A stretch of 64,000 nucleotides of DNA from an uncultured Pseudomonadota bacterium (GCA_903928445.1 CAIYRB010000084.1:1-64000); one strand, 5' to 3'. Numbered from the stretch's first letter, positions 26,672 through 36,734 are shown. The notes: generated by a model from the letters alone, not told the origin. Numbers and translations are program-made.

Positions 26672-27874
26672 TCAGTTCTTATAGACGTGCATATGCCGAT
26701 TGCGGAACTTGCCGCGGTTATCTCGGTCGATCGAAATCAGAATGCCGATTGCCGCGCACGATACGATAAGATTGGACCCACCTGCAGAAAAGAATGGAAG
26801 CGGCAGCCCCTTGACAGGAAACATCCGCAGAACCATGGCGACATTGATCGCAAACTCGATAAATAAAAAGGCACCAAGACCAACAGCAAGGAGAGCGCTA
26901 AAGGTATTCTTCGATTGGCGCCCTATCAACAAGGCGAAGCAGCCAAGCGAGGCGAAACTGAGCAGCAGCAGGCTGCTACCAATGAATCCATGCTCTTCGG
27001 CGAAAACCGAAAAAATAAAGTCGGAATGGCTCATCGGCAAAAACTTCAGGTGCGTTTGTGTTCCATTCATGAAGCCCTTGCCGTAAACCCCTCCGCTACC
27101 AACGGCGATCAATGACTGCAGAACATTGTAGCCTTTGCCCTGCGTATCGTAATTAGGATCGAGAAAGCTAAGAATTCTTGTCTTTTGGTAGTCAAGAAGA
27201 AGAAAGCGCCACCCGAGCGGCAATGTTACCGCAGCGGCTGAGCCAAGCATGACAATACTGCGCCAGTCGATTTGAATGAAACAAATCTGGGTGCAAACGA
27301 TTAGGACAAGAAAGCTAGCTGTGCCCAAATCCGGCTGGGGAAAGATCAATACAAACATAATTCCTACGAGCACGGCAAGTAACCAAAGATCACGAAGGCG
27401 AAAAGCAGTCGTTTGTTGAACTTCGGTAAAGAATCTTGCCGCGACAATGGCGACAATGATTTTAGCCACTTCCGACGGCTGGCCGTTGATCGGGCCGATC
27501 GTGATCCAGCGGCGAGCACCCCAGCCAATATGACCCATCACTAGTACAGCGACAAGTCCCGCGCAAATAGCTGCATAGAGCCAGTAAGCCGATGCATTTA
27601 AATGCTTTGGCTGCACCAAAAAGGCCAGCACGGAAAACAGAGCAAGGCCAACGCTCATCTGCTTCATATGCGAGTAAAACATCGAATCACCACCAGAGGC
27701 GCTATACAGATTCGTGGCTCCTGCAAGCAGAAGAACCCCCATCAGCGCGAACAGTGCTATGGCATAGACAGGACGCCTAGTGAAGATCTCATCGTCCATT
27801 CTGGACGTGCCGACTTCATCCAAACGCGTCACTGGTTTCAAAGCGTCTAACGTCGCGCGGCTTTCATTTGACAC
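26672..27874 (-). CDS. rodA: rod shape-determining protein RodA (SEDS glycosyltransferase)
   Basis: 400 residues from GTG 27874 with GAGG nine bases upstream. About ten membrane helices follow a 30-residue cytoplasmic N-terminus. SEDS hallmarks are present: GWGARRWITIGPINGQPSEVAKI, FPQPDLGTASF, SLIAVGSGGVYGKGF, LPMSHSDFIFSVFAEEHGFIG and PLPFFSAGGSNLIVSC. RodA polymerises lipid II glycan strands with PBP2 for cell elongation. No mrdA/mre genes lie within the window, so it is separated from the usual cluster. Confidence 0.93.
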   Translation of the reverse strand: MSNESRATLDALKPVTRLDEVGTSRMDDEIFTRRPVYAIALFALMGVLLLAGATNLYSASGGDSMFYSHMKQMSVGLALFSVLAFLVQPKHLNASAYWLYAAICAGLVAVLVMGHIGWGARRWITIGPINGQPSEVAKIIVAIVAARFFTEVQQTTAFRLRDLWLLAVLVGIMFVLIFPQPDLGTASFLVLIVCTQICFIQIDWRSIVMLGSAAAVTLPLGWRFLLLDYQKTRILSFLDPNYDTQGKGYNVLQSLIAVGSGGVYGKGFMNGTQTHLKFLPMSHSDFIFSVFAEEHGFIGSSLLLLSFASLGCFALLIGRQSKNTFSALLAVGLGAFLFIEFAINVAMVLRMFPVKGLPLPFFSAGGSNLIVSCAAIGILISIDRDNRGKFRNRHMHVYKN

Positions 27875-28125
27875 CTAAGAACCTCACCCAATCTGGTTTG
27901 CCAGCAATCATAGCGGAAATGGCTGATTCATTGAAGCCTTAGTCCATGTTGAGGGCCAAAACGAAGTTGCCGCGAAGCGGCAAGGCAGCGGCGATGCTCC
28001 TGACCTTGATGCCTAAGGACGGCCGTAAGCTGATCTGGCAATATTTAACGGAGCCACTTAACCACCCGACTTAACGCTCCTATTTAAGATAATCAATACT
28101 GACGTGGGGATTTTTTGCCGCCGGC

Positions 28126-28152
28126 TAAACTTTTTTCGGACGCGGCCGAAGA
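28126..28152 (+). promoter_or_regulatory. sigma-28 (FliA)-like promoter of the beta-barrel/TPR operon
   Basis: TAAACTTT (28126-28133), exactly 11 bases, then GCCGAAGA (28145-28152). The established FliA consensus is TAAAGTTT-N11-GCCGATAA, so this matches 7 of 8 and 6 of 8 with the canonical spacer. It lies about 73 bp before the operon's first start codon. The rest of the region between rodA and the operon (27875-28225) shows no gene. Confidence 0.55.
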
Positions 28153-28224
28153 TATATATGTCGGCAAATTATCGGCCGGGCGTCTCGCCACACCGGTGGC
28201 ATGATCTATAGAGGACCAAACGCT

Positions 28225-28920
28225 ATGCACCTTCTTCGTCTATTAGCCGCATCTGCAGCCGTGCTGTGGGCAAGCGCCGCTTATAGTCTCGATCTTGATC
28301 CGGGAGAAATCCGCGGAAAATCGAGCAAAGAGCCAGTCGACGTGCTGCAGAATCGCTACTTTCTCAAGTCCTGGCGGCCAGAACTAGGCTTAATCGCAGG
28401 CACCATGCTCGACGAGGCCTATATCAGCACTCGCATCACGGGACTTAGGTTGGGGCTATTTTTTAATGAATGGCTAGGTGCGGAAGCACAGACCCAAAGG
28501 ACTACAGTCACGAGCTCAACAGATCGCAAGGCCCTAAACAAACTTCGATTTCGGCCATACAACCCAAACGGACCGATCGACAACACGATTATCGTGACGC
28601 CGGATCCAGAGGTTAATGCCATTCACCAGGTTATCGATGTCAATGCCATCGTCGCCCCTTTTTACGGTAAACTTAACGTCCTCAACCTTGCGATCATCTA
28701 TACGGACATATACGCGACTGGTGGGATAGCCATGCTTGACACCGACCAAGGCGCCAAAACAGCTGTCTCGCTTGGAGCTGGGGAACGCTTTTACATCGGC
28801 AAGGCGTGGTCGGTACGGGTTGATTTCAAAGATCGCATCTTCAATGAGACTAGAGCCGGCGCGACGTCGCGGCGCAATGCGAAGAGTATCGACTTCGGAG
28901 TTGGATATTTCTTCAATTGA
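28225..28920 (+). CDS. outer-membrane beta-barrel protein (myxobacterial/Bdellovibrio type)
   Basis: About 231 residues from ATG 28225 (AGAGGA upstream; frame extension to 28201 less likely). A signal peptide ends around SAAYS-LDLDP. The mature part has alternating polar/hydrophobic strands and ends in aromatic FGVGYFFN with a C-terminal Asn after Phe, typical of barrels. The pattern matches the outer-membrane beta-barrel domain family found repeated in myxobacteria and Bdellovibrio, which includes the gliding proteins GltA/GltB; equivalence to those is inference. It begins the operon, with the next ATG 12 bp after its stop. Confidence 0.75.
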   Translation: MHLLRLLAASAAVLWASAAYSLDLDPGEIRGKSSKEPVDVLQNRYFLKSWRPELGLIAGTMLDEAYISTRITGLRLGLFFNEWLGAEAQTQRTTVTSSTDRKALNKLRFRPYNPNGPIDNTIIVTPDPEVNAIHQVIDVNAIVAPFYGKLNVLNLAIIYTDIYATGGIAMLDTDQGAKTAVSLGAGERFYIGKAWSVRVDFKDRIFNETRAGATSRRNAKSIDFGVGYFFN

Positions 28921-28931
28921 AACGGAGTTTT

Positions 28932-30566
28932 ATGCGGTTTAGGTTAACCACATCGCTGCTATTCACCGCTACCATGGCAAGTCTTGGGATGAGTTCGGCG
29001 GCCTTTGCGAAAAATTCTGCCAAAGCCAAGACTCAAGTTGTGGACCCCTCCAGTCCCGCTGCACTACACAAACAGCTGATGGCTGTTAAACGAGCTTATT
29101 TGGGCGGAGAAACCAGTCGCTCTGCGACTTGGACCAAGCTGACCGATCTCCACGATTACAGCGCAAAAATGGCGATAAACGATCGCGTCTCCCTACTGTC
29201 GTCACAGGCTTCATTACTGACCGAGGCCGGCTATCCTATTCTTGCTTCGATCTATGCTTCACAGGCCATCAAGCTAGCGCCAGACCCCTTGATCTCAGAA
29301 CTCGAACCAGCTTGGTCAATCCTCCACCGGGTATCGGAAAAGCGTCCGATTCAAAACGTCTTGGAGATCGTTGCAGGCAGCATCGATCTACAGGGACGAA
29401 AGGTCCCGACATTTGGCAGTGATTGGAATTACTTTGCCGGCAATTCTGCGGCCCACAATGGTCAAACAGAAAAGGCATTGCAGCTATACGGGCAGATAAA
29501 TATCGAAGGTAGGTACTTCTTTCCAGCGAAGTATCAGCAAGCCATGCTGTACATCGAGTCAGAAAAGCCGGCGGCGGCGGAGGATGCATTAAAGGCAATC
29601 CTTTTCCCCGCAGCACAGAAAATGTCGCCGCTAAATGAAAAGCAGCGCCGCGACATGGCGGACTATGCTTATTTGGCACTTGGTCGCCTCTACTATGAGA
29701 GGCAGCGCTTTAGCGAGTCGACCAAGATGTACCGAATGGTAGGCCGCGACGGCCAGAATTTTTACGATGCGCTCTATGAACAAAGCTGGTCCTTTTTCAT
29801 GGCCGGCTACCCCATGCATGCCCTAGGGGGCCTCTACGCTGTCGAAAGTCCGTTTTATAAAGAGGTATTTAATCCCGAAGCCCCCCTCCTGCGCGCTATG
29901 GTCCACTACTGGCTGTGTCGCTATGACGCAAGTCGCAATGCCCTTGCTGACTTTATGGAGCGCTATCAACCAGACGTCGAGAAGCTAACCGAATACCTCG
30001 ACAGAAAGCATTTGGATCCTGAAACTGCTTACGGCTTGTTCGAAAATTTGGTGAGTGGGGTCTCCGAACAGTCTTTAGGCATCTCTCGGTCGATCCTAAA
30101 AACTGCCGCTGAAAAGGACAGTATGCTACTGATTCGCGACCAATATGCGTCGATTCTCGAAGAAAAAAGTCGCCTTGAAGCCAAGGGAATATTTGGCAAT
30201 AAGAGTCGCTCGAACCAGTCTATGGACTATATGGACCGCTGGGCTCAAGCTTTGCGCAAAGACGTCGGCAAGCATTTCCTGACAGAGTTGCAGGAGATGA
30301 AAAAGGATTATGATCGCCTATTTGCTCAGGCCGAGTTTCTCTACGTTGAGTTACTGATGAGTGAAAAGGATCAGCTACTTGGCAAGGAGTTGCATGCATC
30401 GTCAAAGATCACTCATGTCAGTAAGCGTATGCAGGTGACCAGTTGGGATAAACAAACTCAATCTTGGAAGGACGCTCGAAACGGTGAGTACTGGTGGGAT
30501 GAACTGGGTTATTACATCGAACCCGTTGAGTCCATGTGTGCAGTCCAAAGTAAAGCGACTAAATGA
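28932..30566 (+). CDS. exported TPR-type helical protein
   Basis: About 544 residues from ATG 28932 (GGAG close upstream; a frame extension exists to 28917). The signal peptide ends near SSAAFA-KNSA. The body is helical with TPR-like pairs (YAYLALGRLYYERQRFSESTKMYRMV, KALQLYGQINIEGRYFFPAKYQQAML), then a coiled, charged C-terminal part (LEAKGIFG ... LTELQEMKKDYDRLFAQAEFLYVELL). It likely acts as a periplasmic scaffold with the neighbouring TPR proteins. The end overlaps the frame of the next ORF, whose real start is 12 bp beyond the stop. Confidence 0.75.
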   Translation: MRFRLTTSLLFTATMASLGMSSAAFAKNSAKAKTQVVDPSSPAALHKQLMAVKRAYLGGETSRSATWTKLTDLHDYSAKMAINDRVSLLSSQASLLTEAGYPILASIYASQAIKLAPDPLISELEPAWSILHRVSEKRPIQNVLEIVAGSIDLQGRKVPTFGSDWNYFAGNSAAHNGQTEKALQLYGQINIEGRYFFPAKYQQAMLYIESEKPAAAEDALKAILFPAAQKMSPLNEKQRRDMADYAYLALGRLYYERQRFSESTKMYRMVGRDGQNFYDALYEQSWSFFMAGYPMHALGGLYAVESPFYKEVFNPEAPLLRAMVHYWLCRYDASRNALADFMERYQPDVEKLTEYLDRKHLDPETAYGLFENLVSGVSEQSLGISRSILKTAAEKDSMLLIRDQYASILEEKSRLEAKGIFGNKSRSNQSMDYMDRWAQALRKDVGKHFLTELQEMKKDYDRLFAQAEFLYVELLMSEKDQLLGKELHASSKITHVSKRMQVTSWDKQTQSWKDARNGEYWWDELGYYIEPVESMCAVQSKATK

Positions 30567-30577
30567 GGGAGGATCAT

Positions 30578-33500
30578 ATGCTTAGAGGAATCCAGTATCA
30601 GGCTAGAGTCTTTGTCGTTATTGGACTAACTACGACAACCTTGCTCGGCATAGGCGTAAAATCGGCACAAGCGCGTACCGCGCAGCACTCCAGTGGCAAA
30701 CAGTCGTCGAAGGACATGGCACCTAATCTCGAGGACAATGCCAATTATTTCTCGGAAAATCGCCACGATATCCCGCTTTCTGACTTAAAAAAGGCCGACG
30801 CTTTACGACTGAAGACCATCGCCTCGATCGAAGAGCTTCTGACCACAAAGAAGAAGAGTGTGCGGCGGTTTGAGCTACTGCTTCGTGTCGGTGAGCTGCA
30901 TGTCGAGCGCCATGATTTTCTTCGCGACGGAGAAATGTTCAGTTACGAAAAAGCATGGGATGCTTGGCGCAAGGACAAGAAGGGTGATGAACCTAAGCTA
31001 AACAACGCAGCATCTGAAGCAGAAATGGTCCTGGCGGCGAATTCATTTCGCAAGCTGGCAAACGAATTCCCCCGCCACCCTCGAACCGATGCAGCTTTGT
31101 ATTCGCTTGCTCGGGTACTTGCTCGTATGGGCAAGGATACTTCCGTCGATTACTATAAGCAGATGATCAATTCATTTCCAAAGTCACCGCTCATCCCTGA
31201 TGCCTACCTGTCACTAGGCGAATACTATTTTGATAAGCATGATATTCCTAACGCCATCACCTACTACAAAAAAGTGATGGAATTCAAAGACAACAAGGCT
31301 TATCCATATGCAGTGTATAAGTTGGGTTGGGCCTACTATAATGCGCCAGCCCGCAATGAAAAGGAAACCCTGGATTCCTACAAAAAGGCGACCGCAGCCT
31401 TCAAGTTAGTGGTCAAGCTTTCAGAAAAATCGGCTGACGGCGGGTCGGCTAAGAACAACATGAACCTACGTGAAGAGGCCATCAATGACCTCGTCATGGT
31501 TTGGGCTGATGCAGAAGACGTGGCCTCCGCCTGGAAGTACTTTAAAACCATCGGAGAAGAGTCGTCATTTTACAAAATGCTGGAGCGACTCGGCAATATC
31601 TACGTCGATCAAGGGAAGAATCCACAGGCAATCGCTGTGTTTCAGCGTCTTTTAAAGGATTCACCGTCGCGCCCAAACAATCCAGTGATTCATGCCAAGC
31701 TTTTAGATCTCTATGACTTGACCAACAACCCCGTTGCCGTTGTTGCAGAGCTGAAGCGAATGCACTCAATTTATCTGGGAAAGACAGCATGGACGACAGC
31801 CAATGTGCAGGACAAAGAAGCTAGCGCTGAAGCCGTCCACCTCTGCGAATTATCGACCCACCGCTACGGGGCTATTTATCACCAGCGCGGCCAAAAGGCG
31901 AAGAGCGAAATATACCTAAACCAGTCTGCCGAGATTTACACGCTTTACCTCGCCTCTTTTCCAAACAGCGTCAATGCATACGATATCCGTTACTACCTAG
32001 CTGAGATCCTGTTCGACTTCAAACAATATGAGACGGCCTCTGGGCACTACTTTATCGTTGCGAAGTCACAGCCAAACGGCAAGTACATGAAGCCAGCGGC
32101 GCTAAATGCTGTGGCTGCCATTAACCAGCTGGTCCAAGACTCCAAGTGGCCACAGTTGCCACCCCCTGGACAGGTGGCGCACCCACTAGAAATTCCTCGG
32201 GTCAAAGTTAAGCTAATAGAAACTATGGACCAGTACGTTTCCTTACTGCCCAAGGAGAAGGACGGTGATCCAATGCGCTTTACCGCAGCACAGACACTGT
32301 TTGAGTATGGTCACTATCCCGACGCAATCGCTCGCTTCGACAAAATCACCAAGGTGATCCCCGAGAGCAAGCAGGCCAAAGCATCAGCAAAAGTGATCCT
32401 TGGCTATTATGCAGACAAGGAGGACTGGAACAAAGTCATCAGCTGGGGTCAGGCCTTTTCTAAGCAAGACAAGCTGATGGATGCTGATCTACGCAAGTAT
32501 GTGACTGATTTGCTGCGTAGCGGCATGTTCAAGCGCGCATTGGCTGCAGAGAAAGCGGGCAAGTTCGACTTCGCGGCGGTAGGATTCCTCGAGTTCCAAA
32601 AGCAATTCCCCGTCGATCCCAACGCTGACCGCGCATTATTTAATGCAATGAACAACTACTACAAGGTCGGTCGCATCGAGACAGCGATCACATCGGGCAA
32701 GCTTTTGCTCGAAAAATATCCGAAATCCTCTCTCGTTCCTGACGTGCTCGCGAGTATCGGCAGCACGCATGAGACCTTGGGCAAATTCGCTGAAGCGGCC
32801 GGCTTTTACCAGCGCTTGGCAACTGGATTTGTGCAGGACAAACGTGCTCCCAACGCATTATATAATGCCGCAGTTCTCTACAAGGGCGTCAAGAACATCG
32901 ATCAGGCGATCTCTATGTTAACGCTGTTTTCGCAGCGCTACGCGGATCAACCAGCGGCTCCGGACGCCACCCTTGAGCTGGCAAGTTTGCTAGAAAAATC
33001 GGGTCACTTTACCGAGGCCGTCCAGCACTACAAACTGTTCGCATCCCGCTATCCAAGCGATCAAGAACGGGCCTTGTATGCCGCAGCGAAGGCTGCCAGC
33101 ATTGAAATCACCAACACCGATCGCACGACTGGTCTCAAGGATTTGGAAAGGATTAAAAGGGCCCTGCTTGCTAAGGGATCTCCAGCCGCCTTCGACGCAC
33201 GGGCAACCGTCGCTGGAACAGTCTTTAAGTTGAATGAGCCCCTCTACTCTGAGTTTGCTGCTGCTCCGCTTAATGATGGTAGCAAGATTGAGAAGCAGGT
33301 TGGAGACAAGCAGGTAAAGCTGGTAAAGCTTGCAGCCAACTACGAGCAGATTATCGACCTTGGTAGCGCTGAATATAGCGTCGCATCCCTCTACCGCCTA
33401 GGAGAGGCCCATGAAAACTTTGCATCTGCATTGTTTAAGGCTCCTGCTCCTCCTGGGGCCTCACAGGGGGACATCGACAAGATAAAGACCGAACTGGAAA

Positions 33501-33727
33501 AGGTTGCGTTTCCGCTCAAGGAAGAGGCGTACAAATTCTTTGAAACCGCTTACAAGCGGTCGCGCGAAGTAGAAACATTTACGGTGTGGACCCGTCGCAC
33601 CTATCAAAAGATGGTTGAACTAGCTCCAGATAAGCATCCAGACGTCGATGAGCTGTCTGCCGAGCCGAGCTATATGGCTCATGAAGTCAAACTCAGCAAG
33701 CCCGTAGCGGCCTTGGTTACGCCCTGA
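30578..33727 (+). CDS. large exported TPR protein (gliding AgmU/GltD-like, putative)
   Basis: About 1049 residues from ATG 30578 after GGGAGGATC. An N-terminal signal-like helix (residues about 7-33, ending SAQARTAQ) is followed by many TPR-like repeats: ANSFRKLANEFPRHPRTDAALYSLARVLARMG, ITYYKKVMEF, AASGHYFIVAK, ISMLTLFSQRYADQPAAPDATLELA and so on, with the NxxxA/PDA pattern typical of periplasmic TPR arrays such as AgmU/GltD of the myxobacterial gliding complex. That identity is inferred from size, repeat type and neighbours. The protein is the longest in the window and probably the operon scaffold. Confidence 0.7.
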   Translation: MLRGIQYQARVFVVIGLTTTTLLGIGVKSAQARTAQHSSGKQSSKDMAPNLEDNANYFSENRHDIPLSDLKKADALRLKTIASIEELLTTKKKSVRRFELLLRVGELHVERHDFLRDGEMFSYEKAWDAWRKDKKGDEPKLNNAASEAEMVLAANSFRKLANEFPRHPRTDAALYSLARVLARMGKDTSVDYYKQMINSFPKSPLIPDAYLSLGEYYFDKHDIPNAITYYKKVMEFKDNKAYPYAVYKLGWAYYNAPARNEKETLDSYKKATAAFKLVVKLSEKSADGGSAKNNMNLREEAINDLVMVWADAEDVASAWKYFKTIGEESSFYKMLERLGNIYVDQGKNPQAIAVFQRLLKDSPSRPNNPVIHAKLLDLYDLTNNPVAVVAELKRMHSIYLGKTAWTTANVQDKEASAEAVHLCELSTHRYGAIYHQRGQKAKSEIYLNQSAEIYTLYLASFPNSVNAYDIRYYLAEILFDFKQYETASGHYFIVAKSQPNGKYMKPAALNAVAAINQLVQDSKWPQLPPPGQVAHPLEIPRVKVKLIETMDQYVSLLPKEKDGDPMRFTAAQTLFEYGHYPDAIARFDKITKVIPESKQAKASAKVILGYYADKEDWNKVISWGQAFSKQDKLMDADLRKYVTDLLRSGMFKRALAAEKAGKFDFAAVGFLEFQKQFPVDPNADRALFNAMNNYYKVGRIETAITSGKLLLEKYPKSSLVPDVLASIGSTHETLGKFAEAAGFYQRLATGFVQDKRAPNALYNAAVLYKGVKNIDQAISMLTLFSQRYADQPAAPDATLELASLLEKSGHFTEAVQHYKLFASRYPSDQERALYAAAKAASIEITNTDRTTGLKDLERIKRALLAKGSPAAFDARATVAGTVFKLNEPLYSEFAAAPLNDGSKIEKQVGDKQVKLVKLAANYEQIIDLGSAEYSVASLYRLGEAHENFASALFKAPAPPGASQGDIDKIKTELEKVAFPLKEEAYKFFETAYKRSREVETFTVWTRRTYQKMVELAPDKHPDVDELSAEPSYMAHEVKLSKPVAALVTP

Positions 33728-33755
33728 ATGTCATCAATTTGCAAGGAGTAAGAAT

Positions 33756-34955
33756 ATGTCTAGAGAAATAAAATGTAACTTGGTTCAACTGGGCTTACTG
33801 GCCTTCATCAGTAGTTTAGTCGGCTGCAAAACGACGGCATCTAGTGTGGTCAATGTCGACCAAAACCGTGGCCAACTCTCCCTGTACTCTTCTGGTGATC
33901 AACGAACGACTTTGACCGGTGCACAAAAGCAGGAACAAGCCACAAAAATCGAGTCTACTCTGAAGCAAGAGCTGCACGATCAGCGCGATGATATCCCATC
34001 GCTGATATCTTTAGCCGAGGTTGAGGTATCGCTAAAGCAACTAGACGCAGCCGAAAAGAATTGTCACTCCATCCTGCGCAAGGACCAAGGCAATAAAGAG
34101 GCACGTAAGATCCTAGCCGAAATCGCCATGCGTCGAGGCAACTATGACATGGCATCCATCTTTATTAACTCAATCGGAGCAGCGGCGAACAAGGACAGCA
34201 GCATCCTCAACATGCGCGCTATGATCGAGCTGCATAATAGCAATAATTCAGCGGCCATGGCCCTCTTCAAACAGGCTCTGAAGGTTAATTCGGATGACCT
34301 AGCCGTACGCATGAACCTTGGGGTCCTCTTGCTCAAGTTCCGCCAGCTCGATCAGGCCTCAATTGAATTTGAAAGGATTCTAAAAAGTGTTCCGAATCAC
34401 TCGGATGCCAAGCTTCATCTAGCGATTATAAAATCAAGTCGGGGTCAAAATGAAGAAGCCTTGAGCATGCTCAACGACACGCTAAAGTCCGATGAAAATA
34501 ATCCTTTGGTGCTATATAACCTAGCCGTCGTCGAACGTAATATTGGCAAGTTGGACGATGCGCTGGATCATTTGAAGCTCTATGTAAAGAATACACACAG
34601 CAAGGCCAGCGACAACGATCAGGTGTTTGCTCTGATCGGGTCGATCCAACGTCAACAGGCTGCTAAGGGAGAAAAGGTTTCAGACGAAGATCTGCAAAGT
34701 ATGGTTGCATCCGAGAGTAGCGACGGCGACGAAGCGCCGAAAAAGGTTGCAACTGCTACTGATCCTAAGGGGGCGGTGAAGAAGAGGAATGCAGGCCCGG
34801 TCCAGGCTGCAAAGGCAGCTCCGAAAGCCACGTCCAAGCCGGTCGCCGCCGCAACGCAAGAGAGGCCAGCCGAAAAGGAACTAGTGATTCCTGACAACGC
34901 TCAAGAGCCCACCTCATCAGACGAAATTGGCGACCTCGAGAAGGCCTTGCAATAA
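33756..34955 (+). CDS. TPR lipoprotein (AglT/GltE-like, putative)
   Basis: 399 residues. Lipobox LVGC (Cys24) followed by KTTASS. TPR repeats span about 65-300 (QLDAAEKNCHSILRKDQGNKEARKILAEIAMRRGNYDMASI, NNSAAMALFKQALKVNSDDLAVRMNLGVLLLKFRQLDQA, NPLVLYNLAVVERNIGKLDDALDHL). The last 80 residues are low complexity, Ala/Lys/Pro-rich, ending DEIGDLEKALQ. AglT/GltE of the Myxococcus gliding machinery is a TPR lipoprotein of comparable design, and PilF is another analogue. SD AAGGAG precedes the ATG, 28 bp after the previous stop. Confidence 0.75.
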   Translation: MSREIKCNLVQLGLLAFISSLVGCKTTASSVVNVDQNRGQLSLYSSGDQRTTLTGAQKQEQATKIESTLKQELHDQRDDIPSLISLAEVEVSLKQLDAAEKNCHSILRKDQGNKEARKILAEIAMRRGNYDMASIFINSIGAAANKDSSILNMRAMIELHNSNNSAAMALFKQALKVNSDDLAVRMNLGVLLLKFRQLDQASIEFERILKSVPNHSDAKLHLAIIKSSRGQNEEALSMLNDTLKSDENNPLVLYNLAVVERNIGKLDDALDHLKLYVKNTHSKASDNDQVFALIGSIQRQQAAKGEKVSDEDLQSMVASESSDGDEAPKKVATATDPKGAVKKRNAGPVQAAKAAPKATSKPVAAATQERPAEKELVIPDNAQEPTSSDEIGDLEKALQ

Positions 34956-34987
34956 ACCGTGATGCCACAGTGTAGGGAGGGGTTTCG

Positions 34988-35296
34988 ATGACTATTGCGC
35001 GCATTTTTTGCCTATTATCCTTCGGATTTGCCGGATTTTCCAGCGCCCCGGTCCTGGCCGATCCCGCGCAACCGGCGCCAGCAAAGGACGTGTCGAACAC
35101 CACGACCTTTGTCAGTAAAGACGCCACCAATATCGATTTTTCCGCTGCCAACATCGACGGCAAGATGCAGGCCCCTTCTGGCTTCTTTTTGCAAGGACGC
35201 AATTCCCAATCGATGTCACAGATGGTTAAACTGCGGTCAAAGTTTCGCAGCGAGCTTCGTGATTCTAAATCTGCAGTAAAGGCCTTAATCCACTAA
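34988..35296 (+). CDS. small exported protein, 102 aa
   Basis: A signal peptide ends after APVLA-DPAQP (about residue 25). The mature 77-residue part has a Pro/Ala linker, the repeat-like FVSKDATNIDFSAANIDGKMQAPSGFFLQGRN and a basic helical end (MVKLRSKFRSELRDSKSAVKAL). The IDF/IDG pattern is often seen in small periplasmic proteins beside Glt/Agl gliding genes, but I cannot name it. GGAGGGG lies just before the ATG. Last gene of the operon, 32 bp after the TPR lipoprotein. Confidence 0.65.
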   Translation: MTIARIFCLLSFGFAGFSSAPVLADPAQPAPAKDVSNTTTFVSKDATNIDFSAANIDGKMQAPSGFFLQGRNSQSMSQMVKLRSKFRSELRDSKSAVKALIH

Positions 35297-35324
35297 GCCG
35301 GTCATTCACCGCAAGTGGCCTGAA

Positions 35325-36734
35325 CTAGGATTGGGCTTGCGACCTTATGGTATCGATGGCTTGCTGGTATTCGCGGCGTATGGCGGCTTGCCCTAAATGA
35401 CGGCCATGTTTTGCCAGCCAATGGCCGCGCCTTATCGTGCCTAGAAGGCAATCGCTGCTACCTGCATAGATCAACGCCGACAATCGACTGTTTGCGGATT
35501 TCCCGTAGATCGCTGGGTGCTCAGGGTCGAGGACCACAGCATCAAAGGCCGTACCGATGCTGAAGAAATCATCGGCACTTTGTCCCATGGCCAGACGACC
35601 TCTGGTCCATGCCGACGTAAACACCTCGGTGCCATACTCGTCACCAGGTTGGGCAGTCAAAATCTGACGCTTCTTGGACCGCAGCCTTTGACCGTAATCG
35701 AGCCAGCGCAGCTCTTCGATCGGACTTAAGGTCACTTGACTATCACTGCCAATGGCGAATCGTCCGCCTAGCTGCCAATATTCTCGAAGCGAGAACAAGC
35801 CATCACCGAGGTTGGCCTCCGTGGACGGAGCGACGACCACGGTGGCATTGCTGGCAGCGAGGTTTTTGATCTCCAGTTGGTCCATATGCGTGGCATGGAT
35901 CAAACTGAAGCGCTGATCTAGCGGTAGATGCGTCAACAACCAGTCAACCGGCCGCATCCCTGTGGCCTTTAAGCACTGTTCGACCTCGCCGATCTGCTCC
36001 GCGACATGGATATGGGCCGGCCCGTTAAACGGTTGACCAAGAACCTGAAGTATTTCTGCCGCAGCGACAGCCCTCAGCGAGTGTATGCCACGTCCGACTT
36101 GAACATCTTGCGCGTGACCGGCAGCACGTTCAGCCAGGACGAGCAAATCCAAATAGTCATCGACACTGCCATGGATAAAGCGTCGCTGCTTTGGACTTGG
36201 TGCCGTCGTGAAACCACCCTTCTGATACAGCACCGGCAGCAATGTGAGGTGAATTCCTGCGGCCTCGGCTGCAGCCATCAAGCGGCGGCTCATCTCTGCT
36301 GGGTCACTATAGGGCACACCATGTTCATCGTGGTGGAGATAGTGGAATTCCGCAACTGCCGTATAGCCATGCCGAACCATCTCAGCGTATGCCATGGTCG
36401 CTACTGCCTGCATCTGCTCAGGTCTAAGCTGCAAGGCGCAGCGGTACATAGCGTCGCGCCATGCCCAGAAATCATCTCCTGACGCGTTGTTCGGGCGGTG
36501 TTCGGCAAGTCCGGCCATTAGATATTGGAATGCGTGGGAATGAGCATTTTGAAAGCCTGGAATGACGTATCCTGGCACGTCCTCCCAGGAGCTGGCAGCA
36601 GGAGCTGCAGCGGCACTCACGTCGATAATTAATCCTTGTCCGTCGAGTACGACATAGGCCGGACTCATCCAACCGCTGCGCTGGAGAAGGGCGTCACAGC
36701 GCAGATGGCGAGTCTGCGGCGCTCCTGCACTCAT
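35325..36734 (-). CDS. hutF: formimidoylglutamate deiminase
   Basis: 469 residues, amidohydrolase superfamily. The metal-binding HxH is in IPGFQNAHSHAFQ, and the substrate loop DDFWAWRDAMYRCAL is diagnostic of HutF. Further ligands are H in HIHVAEQ, HATHMDQ and the final Asp in AIGSDSQVTLSP. HutF converts N-formimino-L-glutamate to N-formyl-L-glutamate plus ammonia in the five-step histidine degradation route. The ATG overlaps the hutG stop by four bases (ATGA), so they are translated together. hutH, hutU and hutI are not in the window. Confidence 0.93.
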   Translation of the reverse strand: MSAGAPQTRHLRCDALLQRSGWMSPAYVVLDGQGLIIDVSAAAAPAASSWEDVPGYVIPGFQNAHSHAFQYLMAGLAEHRPNNASGDDFWAWRDAMYRCALQLRPEQMQAVATMAYAEMVRHGYTAVAEFHYLHHDEHGVPYSDPAEMSRRLMAAAEAAGIHLTLLPVLYQKGGFTTAPSPKQRRFIHGSVDDYLDLLVLAERAAGHAQDVQVGRGIHSLRAVAAAEILQVLGQPFNGPAHIHVAEQIGEVEQCLKATGMRPVDWLLTHLPLDQRFSLIHATHMDQLEIKNLAASNATVVVAPSTEANLGDGLFSLREYWQLGGRFAIGSDSQVTLSPIEELRWLDYGQRLRSKKRQILTAQPGDEYGTEVFTSAWTRGRLAMGQSADDFFSIGTAFDAVVLDPEHPAIYGKSANSRLSALIYAGSSDCLLGTIRRGHWLAKHGRHLGQAAIRREYQQAIDTIRSQAQS

